NCBI RefSeq assembly: GCF_036030735.1 | Contig: NZ_CP107928.1 | Coordinates: forward strand, 6,882,001-6,946,000 | Direction of reading: 5' to 3' | DNA from: Streptomyces sp. NBC_00425 | GTDB taxonomy: Bacteria > Actinomycetota > Actinomycetes > Streptomycetales > Streptomycetaceae | Length of the DNA: 64,000 nt | Part shown: in pieces, positions 32,472 to 40,343 of the stretch | Layout: every line of letters starts with the position of its first letter | Position numbering within the stretch: the stretch's first letter is position 1 | Translations under genes and position numbers: made by a program | The notes under the pieces: generated by a model | The model's input: the letters and a program-made list of their open reading frames with translations, nothing else | Databases searched by the model: none | Told to the model about the DNA's origin: nothing

Positions 32472-33725
32472 CTACGCCTCCTTGGAGAACAGCGTCCGGC
32501 CCCACCAGTCGTCCTTGTCGCGGACGCCCGGCGGGACGGCGAAGACGGCCGAACCCACGTGCTGGATGTACTCGTTGAGCGCGTCGGTCGCCAGGTGGCG
32601 CTGGATGCGGACGAACCCGTTGCTCACGTCGCGCATGTAGGCGAGGAAGAACAGCCCCGCCTCCAGCCGGCCCAGACCGTCGGTGCCGTCGGTGAACGAG
32701 TAGCCGCGGCGCAGGATCGTCGACCCCTGGTTGGAGTCGGGGTGCGCGAGCCGGACGTGCGCGTCGGGCTTCATCGCCTTCAGGAACGGCTCGTCGTGTT
32801 CCTTCGCCTTGCCGACCGGGGCGCCTTCGCCCTTGTCGCGGCCGAAGATGTCCTCCTGCTCCTGCAACGAGGTGCGGTCCCAGGTCTCGATGTGCATCCG
32901 GATGCGCCGGGCCACGAGGTAGGAGCCGCCCGTCATCCAGTCGGGACCGTCCTTCTCGCCGACCCACACGAACTTCTTCAGCCGGTCGGTCTCGGTGCCC
33001 GCGATGTTGCGGGTGCCGTCCTTGAAGCCCATCAGGTTGCGCGGGGTCTGCGCGTCGGGCGTGGTGGAGGAGGTCTTGCCGAAGCCGAGCTGCGACCAGC
33101 GGATGACGACCTTGCCCATGCCGATCCGGGCCAGGTTGCGGATCGCGTGCACGGCGACCTGAGGATCGTCCGCGCAGGCCTGGACGCACAGGTCGCCATT
33201 GCTGCGGGCCGCGTCGAGCGCGTCCCCGGCGAAGGCGGGCAGGTCGACGAGTGCGTCCGGCCGCCGGGCGGCGAGGTCGAACTTCGTGAACAGGGAGGGC
33301 CCGAAGCCGACCGTCAGGGTCAGCCGGGACGGCTTGAGGCCCAGCGCCTCGCCGGTGTCGTCCGGCGGCGCCTCGGGAAGGCCGCCGAACGCGCCCTCGC
33401 CGACCGCCTTCCCGGCCGTCATCCGGCGGGCCGCCTCGGTCCAGTCCTTCAGCAGCTGGACGAACTCGGCGCGGTCCGTGGTCGTCACGTCGAACGCGGC
33501 GAAGTGCAGCCGGTCCTGCACGGGCGTGGCGATGCCCGCCTGGTACGCGCCGTGGAAGTCGACCGCGGCGCCCGCGTCGGCGGCCACCGGGTCCACGTCG
33601 TTGCCGGTGCGGGTCATCGCGACCGCGCCGCCCGCCGCGGCGGCGCCGAGCGCGAGCCCGGCACCGCCCCAGCCGATCAGCGACCGTCGCGACGGGCTGG
33701 CGCCCTGGATGTCCGACTCCGTCAT
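32472..33725 (-). CDS. efeB: EfeB deferrochelatase/DyP-type peroxidase
   Basis: The 417-residue enzyme is a secreted dye-decolorising peroxidase that oxidises Fe2+ or releases iron from haem in the EfeUOB system. It has a Tat signal (SRRSLIGWGGAGLALG), the GFKDGTRNI motif (GxxDG with catalytic Asp) and the haem-ligand region VRLAHPDSNQG, with YSFTDGTDGLGRLEAGLFFLA after it. Its length fits EfeB. ATG 33725 is 27 bp beyond the efeO stop. The Tat signal indicates export with haem already bound. Confidence 0.94.
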   Translation of the reverse strand: MTESDIQGASPSRRSLIGWGGAGLALGAAAAGGAVAMTRTGNDVDPVAADAGAAVDFHGAYQAGIATPVQDRLHFAAFDVTTTDRAEFVQLLKDWTEAARRMTAGKAVGEGAFGGLPEAPPDDTGEALGLKPSRLTLTVGFGPSLFTKFDLAARRPDALVDLPAFAGDALDAARSNGDLCVQACADDPQVAVHAIRNLARIGMGKVVIRWSQLGFGKTSSTTPDAQTPRNLMGFKDGTRNIAGTETDRLKKFVWVGEKDGPDWMTGGSYLVARRIRMHIETWDRTSLQEQEDIFGRDKGEGAPVGKAKEHDEPFLKAMKPDAHVRLAHPDSNQGSTILRRGYSFTDGTDGLGRLEAGLFFLAYMRDVSNGFVRIQRHLATDALNEYIQHVGSAVFAVPPGVRDKDDWWGRTLFSKEA

Positions 33726-33751
33726 GTCCTGGCCCCTCGGATGCTGTTCGG

Positions 33752-34891
33752 TTACTTGGCGACGGCGGCGGCGAGCTTGGACAGGGGTTCCGCGAGCGCG
33801 TTGACCCCGTCCGACAGCTTCTTGCGGTCGGCGGCGCCGACCTTGTCGTACGAGGTGAACTCGTAGGACGTGGCGTTCGGCCGGTAGGCGTCCAGCAGCG
33901 CGTTCAGCGCGGCGAACTGCTTGTCCAGCTCGGTGACCAGGGCCGGGTCGTTCTCCTGGGCGACCGGCTTCAGCAGCTCGTACGACTTCTGCGCGCCCTC
34001 GACGTTGGCCTTGAAGTCGACGAGGTCGGTGTGCGAGTAGCGCTCTTCCTCGCCGGTGACCTTGCCGGTGGCGACTTCGTCGAGGAGCTCCTTGGCGCCG
34101 TTGGCCATGGAGGTCGGGGTGATCTCGGCCTTGCCGACCCGCTTCTGCCAGTCGGTCAGGTCGGTGACCAGCTGGTCGGCGAGGGTCTTCTCCTCGGCGC
34201 CGATCTTCTTGTCCTGCCAGAGGGCCTTCTCCAGCCGGTGCCAGCCGGTCCACTTCTGGCCGGCCTCCAGGCCGTCGGCGCGGACGTCGACCTTCGGGTC
34301 GATGTCGCCGAAGGACTCCGCGACCGGCTCGGTGCGCTCCCAGCCGATGCGGGAGGGGGCGTAGGCCTTCTTCGCGGCCTCGAGGTCGCCGGCCTTGACC
34401 GCCGCGACGAAGGTCGCGACCTTGGGCAGGGTCTCGTCGGCCTGGGCCTGCGCGTAGGAGCGGTAGGCGGCCACGGCCTTGTCCAGACGGGGGTCGCGCT
34501 TGGCCGCGGAGCCGCCGGTGACCTTGAGGTCCTGGCGGATGCCGTCGCCCTTCATGCCCGGCTTGCAGGCGATCTCGTAGGCGCCGGCCTTCACCTCGGC
34601 GGTGACCCGCTGCTTGGTGCCGGGGCCGATGTTCTCGCGCTCGCTGACGACCCGGTCGTCGGGGAAGAGGATATAGACCTCGGTGACCTTGGAGCCCTTG
34701 TTCTCGATGGCGAGTTCGACGTGGCCGGCGGAGATCTCCTTCTTGGAGGTCTCGCACTTGGAGTCGGTGGCGGTGACCGCGATGACCCGCTCGCCGTCCT
34801 CGTCCCCGCTTTTCGAGGTGCAGGCCGTGACGGCGGTCAGGGCCGTCGCCATGGCGACGGCGGTGACGACGGAGAGTCGGGCGGCTCGCAT
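33752..34891 (-). CDS. efeO: EfeO iron-binding lipoprotein (cupredoxin plus M75 domain)
   Basis: The 379-residue protein starts with a lipobox signal (AMATALTAVTAC). The N-domain is cupredoxin-like (ISAGHVELAIENKGSKVTEV, EIACKPGMKGDG), and the C-domain is an imelysin/M75 fold with the HxxE motif in GWHRLEKALWQ. EfeO binds Fe3+ outside the membrane and passes it to EfeU. ATG 34891 is chosen for GGGAG five bases upstream. First gene of efeO-efeB-efeU-lipoprotein. Confidence 0.93.
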   Translation of the reverse strand: MRAARLSVVTAVAMATALTAVTACTSKSGDEDGERVIAVTATDSKCETSKKEISAGHVELAIENKGSKVTEVYILFPDDRVVSERENIGPGTKQRVTAEVKAGAYEIACKPGMKGDGIRQDLKVTGGSAAKRDPRLDKAVAAYRSYAQAQADETLPKVATFVAAVKAGDLEAAKKAYAPSRIGWERTEPVAESFGDIDPKVDVRADGLEAGQKWTGWHRLEKALWQDKKIGAEEKTLADQLVTDLTDWQKRVGKAEITPTSMANGAKELLDEVATGKVTGEEERYSHTDLVDFKANVEGAQKSYELLKPVAQENDPALVTELDKQFAALNALLDAYRPNATSYEFTSYDKVGAADRKKLSDGVNALAEPLSKLAAAVAK

Positions 34892-34939
34892 TCGGGCTCC
34901 CAGCGGTGGCTGAAAAATCACGTGACAGGGCTCACACGG

Positions 34940-34958
34940 ATTGGTGAGGCTCGCCTAA
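34940..34958. promoter_or_regulatory. DmdR/IdeR-type iron box upstream of efeO
   Basis: The 19-mer from 34940 to 34958 matches the DtxR/IdeR consensus TTAGGTTAGGCTAACCTAA at 14 of 19 positions, keeping the GGT-AGGCT and CCTAA blocks. It lies 49 bp upstream of the efeO start. A weaker half-box-like AGGCTTACCT follows at 34967-34976. DmdR1 repression under iron-replete conditions is the expected consequence. Confidence 0.82.
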
Positions 34959-35148
34959 CTTATCCAAGGCTTACCTGCGTAATACCCGTCCGGGCCGTGA
35001 TTCAGCTCTCATAGACGCTGTAAGAGCACGAGATGATCACGGACTCCCAAAACGGACGTCAAGAACAAGTCAAAGGAGATTCAAAGATTCCGTTTTCAGG
35101 ACCGCCGGGATCGCCGTGGGCCGCCGCCGGCAGTGCTTCAATTCCCCG

Positions 35149-35793
35149 GTGACTGATTACGACGTGCTCCGCGTCTTCTGCGCGCCGAACGGCGGCTACG
35201 GCAACGAACTGGGCGTGGTGCGCGAAGGCTCGGTGCTGCCCGAGCGTGCGGACCGGCAGGAGCTCGCGGCCAAACTCGGCTTCAGCGAGACCGTGTTCGT
35301 CGACGACCCCGAACGCGGCGTCATCGACATCTACACGCCCACCATGCGGCTGCCGTTCGCCGGCCACCCGTGCGTGGGCGTCGGCTGGCTGCTCGACGTG
35401 CCCGAGCTCGTCCCGCCCGCCGGGGTCGTCGGCACCCGGCTCGACGGGGAGTTCACCTGGATCGAGGCCCGCGCCGAGTGGGTCCCGCCGCGCACCCTGC
35501 GCCAGTACGCCACCGCCGCCGAGGTCGACGACCTGCCGCTGCCGCCGAAGGGCGAGTGGATCTACGCATGGGCCTGGGAGGACGAGCCCGCGGGCCGGAT
35601 CCGCGCCCGCGGCTTTCCCGGCCGTGACGACGGCATCGAGGAGGACGAGGCGACGGGCGCCGCCGCGCTGCTGCTCACCGAGCGCCTCGGCCGGGCCCTG
35701 AACATCACGCAGGGTGCGGGCTCCCAGATCCTGACGGCCCCGCAGCCGTACGGCTGGGTGGAGATCGGCGGGCGGGTGTTCCTCGAGCGTTGA
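35149..35793 (+). CDS. Short PhzF-family isomerase
   Basis: The 214-residue protein has PhzF landmarks: DVLRVFCAPNGGYGNELGVV, SETVFV, PFAGHPCVGVGWLL and a late EEDEATGAAALLL that replaces DPATGSAA. PhzF enzymes are two-domain isomerases of about 280 residues; this one is ~70 shorter and appears to lack part of the middle. The catalytic Glu is present in GNELG. Whether it is active is open. GTG 35149 is the likely start although no ribosome site is evident; the frame to 35116 has no support. Confidence 0.75.
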   Translation: MTDYDVLRVFCAPNGGYGNELGVVREGSVLPERADRQELAAKLGFSETVFVDDPERGVIDIYTPTMRLPFAGHPCVGVGWLLDVPELVPPAGVVGTRLDGEFTWIEARAEWVPPRTLRQYATAAEVDDLPLPPKGEWIYAWAWEDEPAGRIRARGFPGRDDGIEEDEATGAAALLLTERLGRALNITQGAGSQILTAPQPYGWVEIGGRVFLER

Positions 35794-35898
35794 GCCCTAC
35801 GGCTGTGCGTCGGCGTCCGTACGGGTGGTGTGGCGTGTGCGCGCGGAGGTGAACGGGGACCACTGGGCGTGACCGCTCAGCCCCGTGAGAGGAACACC

Positions 35899-36102
35899 AT
35901 GCGTATCCGTTCAGCCCTCGCCGCCACCGTCCTGGGCATCGCCCTCGCCGCCGCCGGCGCGACGAGCGCCACCGCCGACGAGGGTCCCCGCGAGCACCAC
36001 CACTTCGGCGGGGACAAGGGCGTCTGCAGCCCGTACATCGGCGCTGTCGACACGGTCTCGGCCGACATCTTCTGGGCCGGCAAGCACTGCGACCGTTTCT
36101 GA
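35899..36102 (+). CDS. Small secreted peptide, function unknown
   Basis: The 67-residue product begins with a Sec signal (RSALAATVLGIALAAAGATS) with likely cleavage after ATA at about residue 26. The mature ~40 residues hold HHHF and two cysteines (GVCSPYIG and GKHCDRF), which could form one disulfide or bind metal. I recognise no family. GAGAGGA precedes the ATG at good spacing, codon third positions are G/C-rich and a strong terminator follows the stop, so it looks real. Confidence 0.75.
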   Translation: MRIRSALAATVLGIALAAAGATSATADEGPREHHHFGGDKGVCSPYIGAVDTVSADIFWAGKHCDRF

Positions 36103-36109
36103 CGTCATG

Positions 36110-36143
36110 ACGGGCCCCCTCGCCGCGAGGCGAGGGGGCCCGT
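36110..36143. terminator. Strong bidirectional terminator
   Basis: ACGGGCCCCCTCGCC (36110-36124) and GGCGAGGGGGCCCGT (36129-36143) form a perfect 15-bp stem with a GCGA tetraloop, 8 bp after the small peptide's stop. It separates this gene from the convergent map gene. Confidence 0.85.
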
Positions 36144-36256
36144 CCGCGCGACCGGCTCAGGCCGAGAGCGCTCCGGCCGGACGAACATCCCGGCCGCCGG
36201 ATCGGACGCCGGCCGCTCCCGCCCCGGCCTCCAGCGCCCCGTACGACAGGCCCCGG

Positions 36257-37114
36257 CTACGGCAGCGTCAGGATCTCCGCGCCGGTGTCCGTCACGACGA
36301 GCGTGTGCTCGAACTGGGCCGTCCGCCTGCGGTCCTTGGTCACCACGGTCCAGCCGTCGTCCCACATGTCGTAGTCGTGGGTGCCGAGCGTCAGCATCGG
36401 CTCGATCGTGAACGTCATCCCGGTCTGGATGACGGTCGTCGCGTGCGGACTGTCGTAGTGCGGGACGATCAGCCCGGAGTGGAACGAGGAGTTGATCCCG
36501 TGGCCGGTGAAGTCCCGCACCACCCCGTACCCGAACCGCTTCGCGTACGACTCGATGACCCGCCCGATGATGTTGATCTGCCGTCCGGGCCTGACCGCCT
36601 TGATCGCCCGCTCCAGGGACTCCCGGGTCCGCTCCACCAGCAGCCGCGACTCCTCGTCCACGTCCCCGACCAGGTACGTGGCGTTGTTGTCGCCGTGCAC
36701 CCCGCCGATGTACGCCGTCACGTCCAGGTTGACGATGTCGCCGTCCCGCAGCACCGTCGAGTCAGGGATGCCGTGGCAGATGACCTCGTTCACGCTCGTG
36801 CACAGGGACTTCGGGAAGCCGCGGTAGCCGAGCGTCGACGGGTAGGCGCCGTGATCGCACATGTACTCGTGCGCGACCCTGTCCAGCTCGTCGGTGGTGA
36901 CGCCCGGCGAGATCAGCTTCGCCGCCTCCGCCATCGCCTGCGCGGCGATCCGGCCGGCCCGGCGCATCGCCTCGATCGTCTCCGGCGTCTGCACCTCCGG
37001 CCCGGTGTACGGCGTCGGCGCGGGCTTGCCGACGTACTCGGGCCGGCGGATGTTACCGGGCACCGAACGGATGGGGGACAGCTCGCCTGGTACGAGCAGT
37101 GACTGGCCAGACAT
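36257..37114 (-). CDS. map: Type I methionine aminopeptidase
   Basis: The 285-residue enzyme removes the N-terminal Met from nascent proteins. It has the metal-ligand motifs [19 protein letters not shown] (both Asp ligands), [16 protein letters not shown] (His ligand), [10 protein letters not shown] (Glu ligand) and AQFEHTLVV (last Glu). An extra ~40-residue N-terminal extension ([19 protein letters not shown]...) is typical of actinobacterial copies, which often have several map genes. ATG 37114 begins it. It diverges from the small gene at 37172. Confidence 0.94.
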   Translation of the reverse strand: MSGQSLLVPGELSPIRSVPGNIRRPEYVGKPAPTPYTGPEVQTPETIEAMRRAGRIAAQAMAEAAKLISPGVTTDELDRVAHEYMCDHGAYPSTLGYRGFPKSLCTSVNEVICHGIPDSTVLRDGDIVNLDVTAYIGGVHGDNNATYLVGDVDEESRLLVERTRESLERAIKAVRPGRQINIIGRVIESYAKRFGYGVVRDFTGHGINSSFHSGLIVPHYDSPHATTVIQTGMTFTIEPMLTLGTHDYDMWDDGWTVVTKDRRRTAQFEHTLVVTDTGAEILTLP

Positions 37115-37171
37115 GCCAGTGAGTCTAACGAGCGGCCATGGGGGAACATGACGATGGCGAGAGGAGCCGTC

Positions 37172-37405
37172 ATGCCCCTGTTCAAGAAGCGGACCGCCGG
37201 CAAACCGGGCGAGTGGTACTACTGCCTGGAGCACAAGAAGGTCGAAGAGGGTCCCGAGTGCCCGGCCAAGGACCGCTTCGGCCCGTACGCCACCCGCGGG
37301 GAGGCCGAGCACGCGATGCAGACCGCCCGCGAGCGCAACCTCGAGTGGGAGAACGACCCCAAGTGGCACGACGCCCCCAAGGGCGGCGCGCCGGACGGCG
37401 GCTGA
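37172..37405 (+). CDS. Small conserved actinobacterial protein, unknown
   Basis: The 77-residue protein reads [20 protein letters not shown] then a two-Cys segment ([20 protein letters not shown]) and a helical tail ([18 protein letters not shown]). I recognise it as a conserved Streptomyces protein of unknown function. ATG 37172 has GAGGAG five bases upstream; the frame from 37148 is less likely. Cys-x12-Cys could bind metal. It converges with the small gene that follows, with stop codons abutting. Confidence 0.78.
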   Translation: MPLFKKRTAGKPGEWYYCLEHKKVEEGPECPAKDRFGPYATRGEAEHAMQTARERNLEWENDPKWHDAPKGGAPDGG

Positions 37406-37567
37406 TCAGCCGTCCCGAGCGGGCGAGGGTGCGGCCGCGCGTTGCGCGCGCAGCCGCACCGCGTGCGCGTTCGTCCGGGCGTCGTAGGTCATCAGCCCCG
37501 GCAGCACCGCGCTGAGCAGCCCCTGCCCCGCCGTGGTCCACCCGATGAGGAGCCGCTTGTCAGCCAT
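37406..37567 (-). CDS. Small hypothetical protein, 53 residues
   Basis: The frame MADKRLLIGWTTAGQGLLSA continues with VLPGLMTYDARTNAHAVRLR. Nearly all its codons end in G or C (about 50 of 54), which is the genome's coding signal, whereas the upstream extension to 37618 does not show it. The stop codon lies directly against the convergent neighbour's stop. One amphipathic or membrane-edge helix is likely. Function unknown. Confidence 0.58.
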   Translation of the reverse strand: MADKRLLIGWTTAGQGLLSAVLPGLMTYDARTNAHAVRLRAQRAAAPSPARDG

Positions 37568-37645
37568 GCTCGGTCGGCGTCGCGGAGGGCGGCGACTGCA
37601 TTTCCCCTTCGCTGCCACCGGACCGCCCCCGGGCCCCGGAGCGGG

Positions 37646-38242
37646 TCACCAGGCGGGAGGAGGCGGCGCCGTCAGACGTTCGGCGAGACGGGAGAGACGG
37701 TCGCGCAGCCGCCGGCGCCCCCGGGTCGGCGGCAGCGCCTCGCCGGCCGCCGCGCTCACCAGGTGCTGCACCGTGTCCAGGTCCAGCGGGGAGCCGTCCG
37801 GCACGGCCAGCGTCTCGTGCGCCAGGGCCGTCAGCTCCGCCCCGCCGAGGCCGAGCGCCAGGATCGTGACCCCGGCCCGCCGGGCTTCCGACACCCGCTC
37901 CAGCAGCGGAGCGTCCCCCACCGGCGTCGCCACCAGCAGCGTCTCGCCACGCCGCGCCGCCTCGATCCGGCCCAGCCCGACCGCCAGATGCGCCGGGTCC
38001 GACGGACGGGGGCGATGACGCACCAGCGTCGGCGCCAGCTCCGGAGTGCCCGACCACGCGGCCTCGTCCGCCAGGTGCGCCGCCAGATGCCAGGGCTCGT
38101 ACCGCGCCGAGCCGACCAGCAGCAGCCCGCCGCCGTGCGACACCACCGACCCCCGCAGCACCGCGGCGAACCGCCGGGTGGCCCCCAGCCACTCGGTCCC
38201 GGCGAGCACCTCACGCAGCAGTGCGACCCGTACGGCGTCCAT
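37646..38242 (-). CDS. SIS-like hypothetical protein
   Basis: The 198-residue product has alternating alpha-beta segments with GGGLLLVGSARYEPWHLAAH, RGETLLVATPVGDAPLLERV and ITILALGLGG-like elements, close to the sugar-isomerase (SIS) fold in which a loop binds sugar phosphate. Catalytic residues are not clear. ATG 38242 starts MDAVRVALLREVLAG. It is divergent from npdG. Confidence in coding is high, in the SIS assignment moderate. Confidence 0.7.
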   Translation of the reverse strand: MDAVRVALLREVLAGTEWLGATRRFAAVLRGSVVSHGGGLLLVGSARYEPWHLAAHLADEAAWSGTPELAPTLVRHRPRPSDPAHLAVGLGRIEAARRGETLLVATPVGDAPLLERVSEARRAGVTILALGLGGAELTALAHETLAVPDGSPLDLDTVQHLVSAAAGEALPPTRGRRRLRDRLSRLAERLTAPPPPAW

Positions 38243-38344
38243 GCCGCCGCATGCTGTCGCAGTCCGGCCGCCGGCGGCCGGCGATCGCCCCGCATTCACC
38301 CGACCTGGGGAAGACCGCCGCGCACCCCCACGTACAGTCGGCCC

Positions 38345-39073
38345 ATGACCTCTACCGACAGTGCACGAAACGCCTCCGCGGGCGCGCCGGCGAAGGCGCC
38401 CGCGAAGGACCCGTGGGACCTCCCCGACGTCTGCGGCCTGGTCGTCGGCGTACTCGGCGGCACCGGGCCGCAGGGCAAGGGCCTCGCCTACCGGCTCGCC
38501 AAGGCCGGCCAGAAGGTGATCATCGGCTCCCGCGCCGCCGACCGCGCCCTGGCCGCCGCCGAGGAGCTCGGCCACGGCGTCGAGGGCGCCGACAACGCCG
38601 AGACCGCGCGCCGCAGCGACATCGTGATCGTCGCCGTCCCGTGGGACGGCCACGGCAAGACGCTGGAGTCCCTGCGCGAGGAACTGGCCGGCAAGCTCGT
38701 CGTCGACTGCGTCAACCCGCTCGGCTTCGACAAGAAGGGCGCCTACGCGCTCAAGCCGGAGGAGGGCAGCGCCGCCGAGCAGGCCGCCGCCCTGCTGCCG
38801 GACTCCCGGGTCGCCGCCGCCTTCCACCACCTGTCGGCCGTCCTGCTCCAGGACCCGGAGATCGACGAGATCGACACCGACGTCATGGTGCTGGGCGAGG
38901 AGCGTGCGGACGTCGAGATCGTGCAGGCGCTGGCCGGCCGCATCCCCGGCATGCGCGGCGTCTTCGCCGGCCGGCTGCGCAACGCCCACCAGGTGGAGTC
39001 CCTGGTCGCCAACCTGATCTCGGTCAACCGCCGCTACAAGGCCCACGCCGGGCTGCGCGTCACGGACGTATGA
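38345..39073 (+). CDS. npdG: NADPH:F420 oxidoreductase
   Basis: The 242-residue enzyme transfers hydride between NADPH and coenzyme F420. The NADP fold starts with GVLGGTGPQGKGLAYRLAKA at about 34-53, IIGSR follows, and VDCVNPLGFDKKGAY plus SAAEQAAALLPDSRVAAAFHHL are characteristic of the NpdG family. ATG 38345 opens with a Ser/Ala/Pro tail typical of Streptomyces copies. It supplies reduced F420 for reductases elsewhere in the genome. Confidence 0.92.
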   Translation: MTSTDSARNASAGAPAKAPAKDPWDLPDVCGLVVGVLGGTGPQGKGLAYRLAKAGQKVIIGSRAADRALAAAEELGHGVEGADNAETARRSDIVIVAVPWDGHGKTLESLREELAGKLVVDCVNPLGFDKKGAYALKPEEGSAAEQAAALLPDSRVAAAFHHLSAVLLQDPEIDEIDTDVMVLGEERADVEIVQALAGRIPGMRGVFAGRLRNAHQVESLVANLISVNRRYKAHAGLRVTDV

Positions 39074-39079
39074 GCGCAT

Positions 39080-39117
39080 GGGGGACACTGGTCGGAGCCA
39101 GCCCGGCAGTGTCCCCC
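39080..39117 (+). terminator. Hairpin between npdG and the small membrane gene
   Basis: GGGGGACACTG (39080-39090) and CAGTGTCCCCC (39107-39117) are perfect 11-bp arms with a 16-base loop. It starts 7 bp after the npdG stop and ends 19 bp before the next ATG, so it could act as terminator or attenuator. Confidence 0.65.
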
Positions 39118-39136
39118 GACAGGAGAGAACCGCCCC

Positions 39137-39355
39137 ATGCCCCCCGTTCCCCCGCCCGGCCAGGACCGGCGACTCGCCCTCTACACCCTCGTCGTCTGCG
39201 TGCTCGCCGTGGCCGCGGCGGTCGTCTCGTTCGTCCAGGGCAGCTTCCTGGGCATCGTGTGGGTGCTGCTCGCGGGCCTGTCGTCCAACATGACCTGGTA
39301 CTACATGAAGCGCGACAAGGCCCGCCGGGCCGCCGGCGCCGACGTCACGGGCTGA
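39137..39355 (+). CDS. Two-helix small membrane protein
   Basis: The 72-residue product has two hydrophobic helices (ALYTLVVCVLAVAAAVVSFV and FLGIVWVLLAGLSSNMTWYY) and a basic tail (MKRDKARRAAG), so both ends are probably cytosolic. GGAGAG precedes the ATG. Its 3' end overlaps the convergent M50 protease gene by 11 bp. No family function is known to me. Confidence 0.8.
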   Translation: MPPVPPPGQDRRLALYTLVVCVLAVAAAVVSFVQGSFLGIVWVLLAGLSSNMTWYYMKRDKARRAAGADVTG

Positions 39356-40145
39356 CCGCGCAGTACTCGTCCGCGCCCTCCCAGAAGCGGTACAGCGACT
39401 GACCGCAGTACGTGTCGAAGTCGCTGATCCCGAGGGCGCGCAGCACCGCGTCGACCATGTCGAAGAAGACGCCGTTCACCGCCGGCACCCACAGCAGCGC
39501 GAACACGAACAGCAGTCCGAACGGCGCGAACGGCTCCACCTGCCGCTTCACGTTGTACGACAGCCACGGCTCGACGACCCCGTAGCCGTCCAGCCCCGGC
39601 ACCGGCAGGAAGTTCAGGATCGCCGCAGTGACCTGGAGCAGGGCGAGGAAACCGAGCGCGTACCGGAAGTCGTCCGGCACCCCGTCCAGCGCGTCCAGCC
39701 AGAAGGGCGCCGTGCACACCACCGCGAACAGCACGTTGGTCAGCGGGCCCGCCGCCGAGATCAGGCTGTGCCGCCAGCGTCCGCGGATCCGGCCGCGCTC
39801 GATGAAGACGGCGCCGCCCGGCAGACCGATCCCGCCCATGATCACGAACAGTACCGGCAGCACGACGCTGAGCAGGGCGTGCGTGTACTTGAGGGGGTTG
39901 AGCGTCAGGTACCCCTTCGCGCCGACGGAGATGTCCCCGCTGTGCAGCGCGGTACGGGCGTGCGCGTACTCGTGCAGACACAGCGACACGATCCACGCCG
40001 CCGTCACGAACAGGAACACCGCCACACCCGGCTGCTCGGCGAACCCGGACCAGGTGGCCCAGCCCGTGACCGCGGTGACGGCCAGGATCCCCAGGAAGAC
40101 GGGACTGATCCGCCGCTCGCTGCGGCGGGAGGTGGCGGTGGTCAT
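39345..40145 (-). CDS. Site-2-protease-type membrane metalloprotease (M50)
   Basis: The 266-residue polytopic protein has the zinc motif HEYAHA (HExxH in VSLCLHEYAHARTALHSGD) in helix 2 and a third ligand LDG in FLPVPGLDGYG (NPxDG-like) toward the C-terminus. Six to seven helices fit the family of intramembrane proteases such as SpoIVFB. There is no PDZ domain. Its substrate may be an anti-sigma factor or signal peptide; nothing nearby indicates which. ATG 40145 is the start. Confidence 0.88.
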   Translation of the reverse strand: MTTATSRRSERRISPVFLGILAVTAVTGWATWSGFAEQPGVAVFLFVTAAWIVSLCLHEYAHARTALHSGDISVGAKGYLTLNPLKYTHALLSVVLPVLFVIMGGIGLPGGAVFIERGRIRGRWRHSLISAAGPLTNVLFAVVCTAPFWLDALDGVPDDFRYALGFLALLQVTAAILNFLPVPGLDGYGVVEPWLSYNVKRQVEPFAPFGLLFVFALLWVPAVNGVFFDMVDAVLRALGISDFDTYCGQSLYRFWEGADEYCAVSP

Positions 40146-40343
40146 GGAGCCCCCTGGATCGGTTCGCGCGTCCGGCACGCGCGGGTGGAACTGCCCGACC
40201 GTACCCGGACGGGGCGTACAGGAGAAACGTCCCGTCCACGCCCCCGGTTCCGGCGCGGCACCGGCCTCCCGCGCGGCGGCCGCTCGCGCCACCCCGACGG
40301 AACCCCGTGACCGACCACGATCCCACCGGAGAGAATGAACCCC

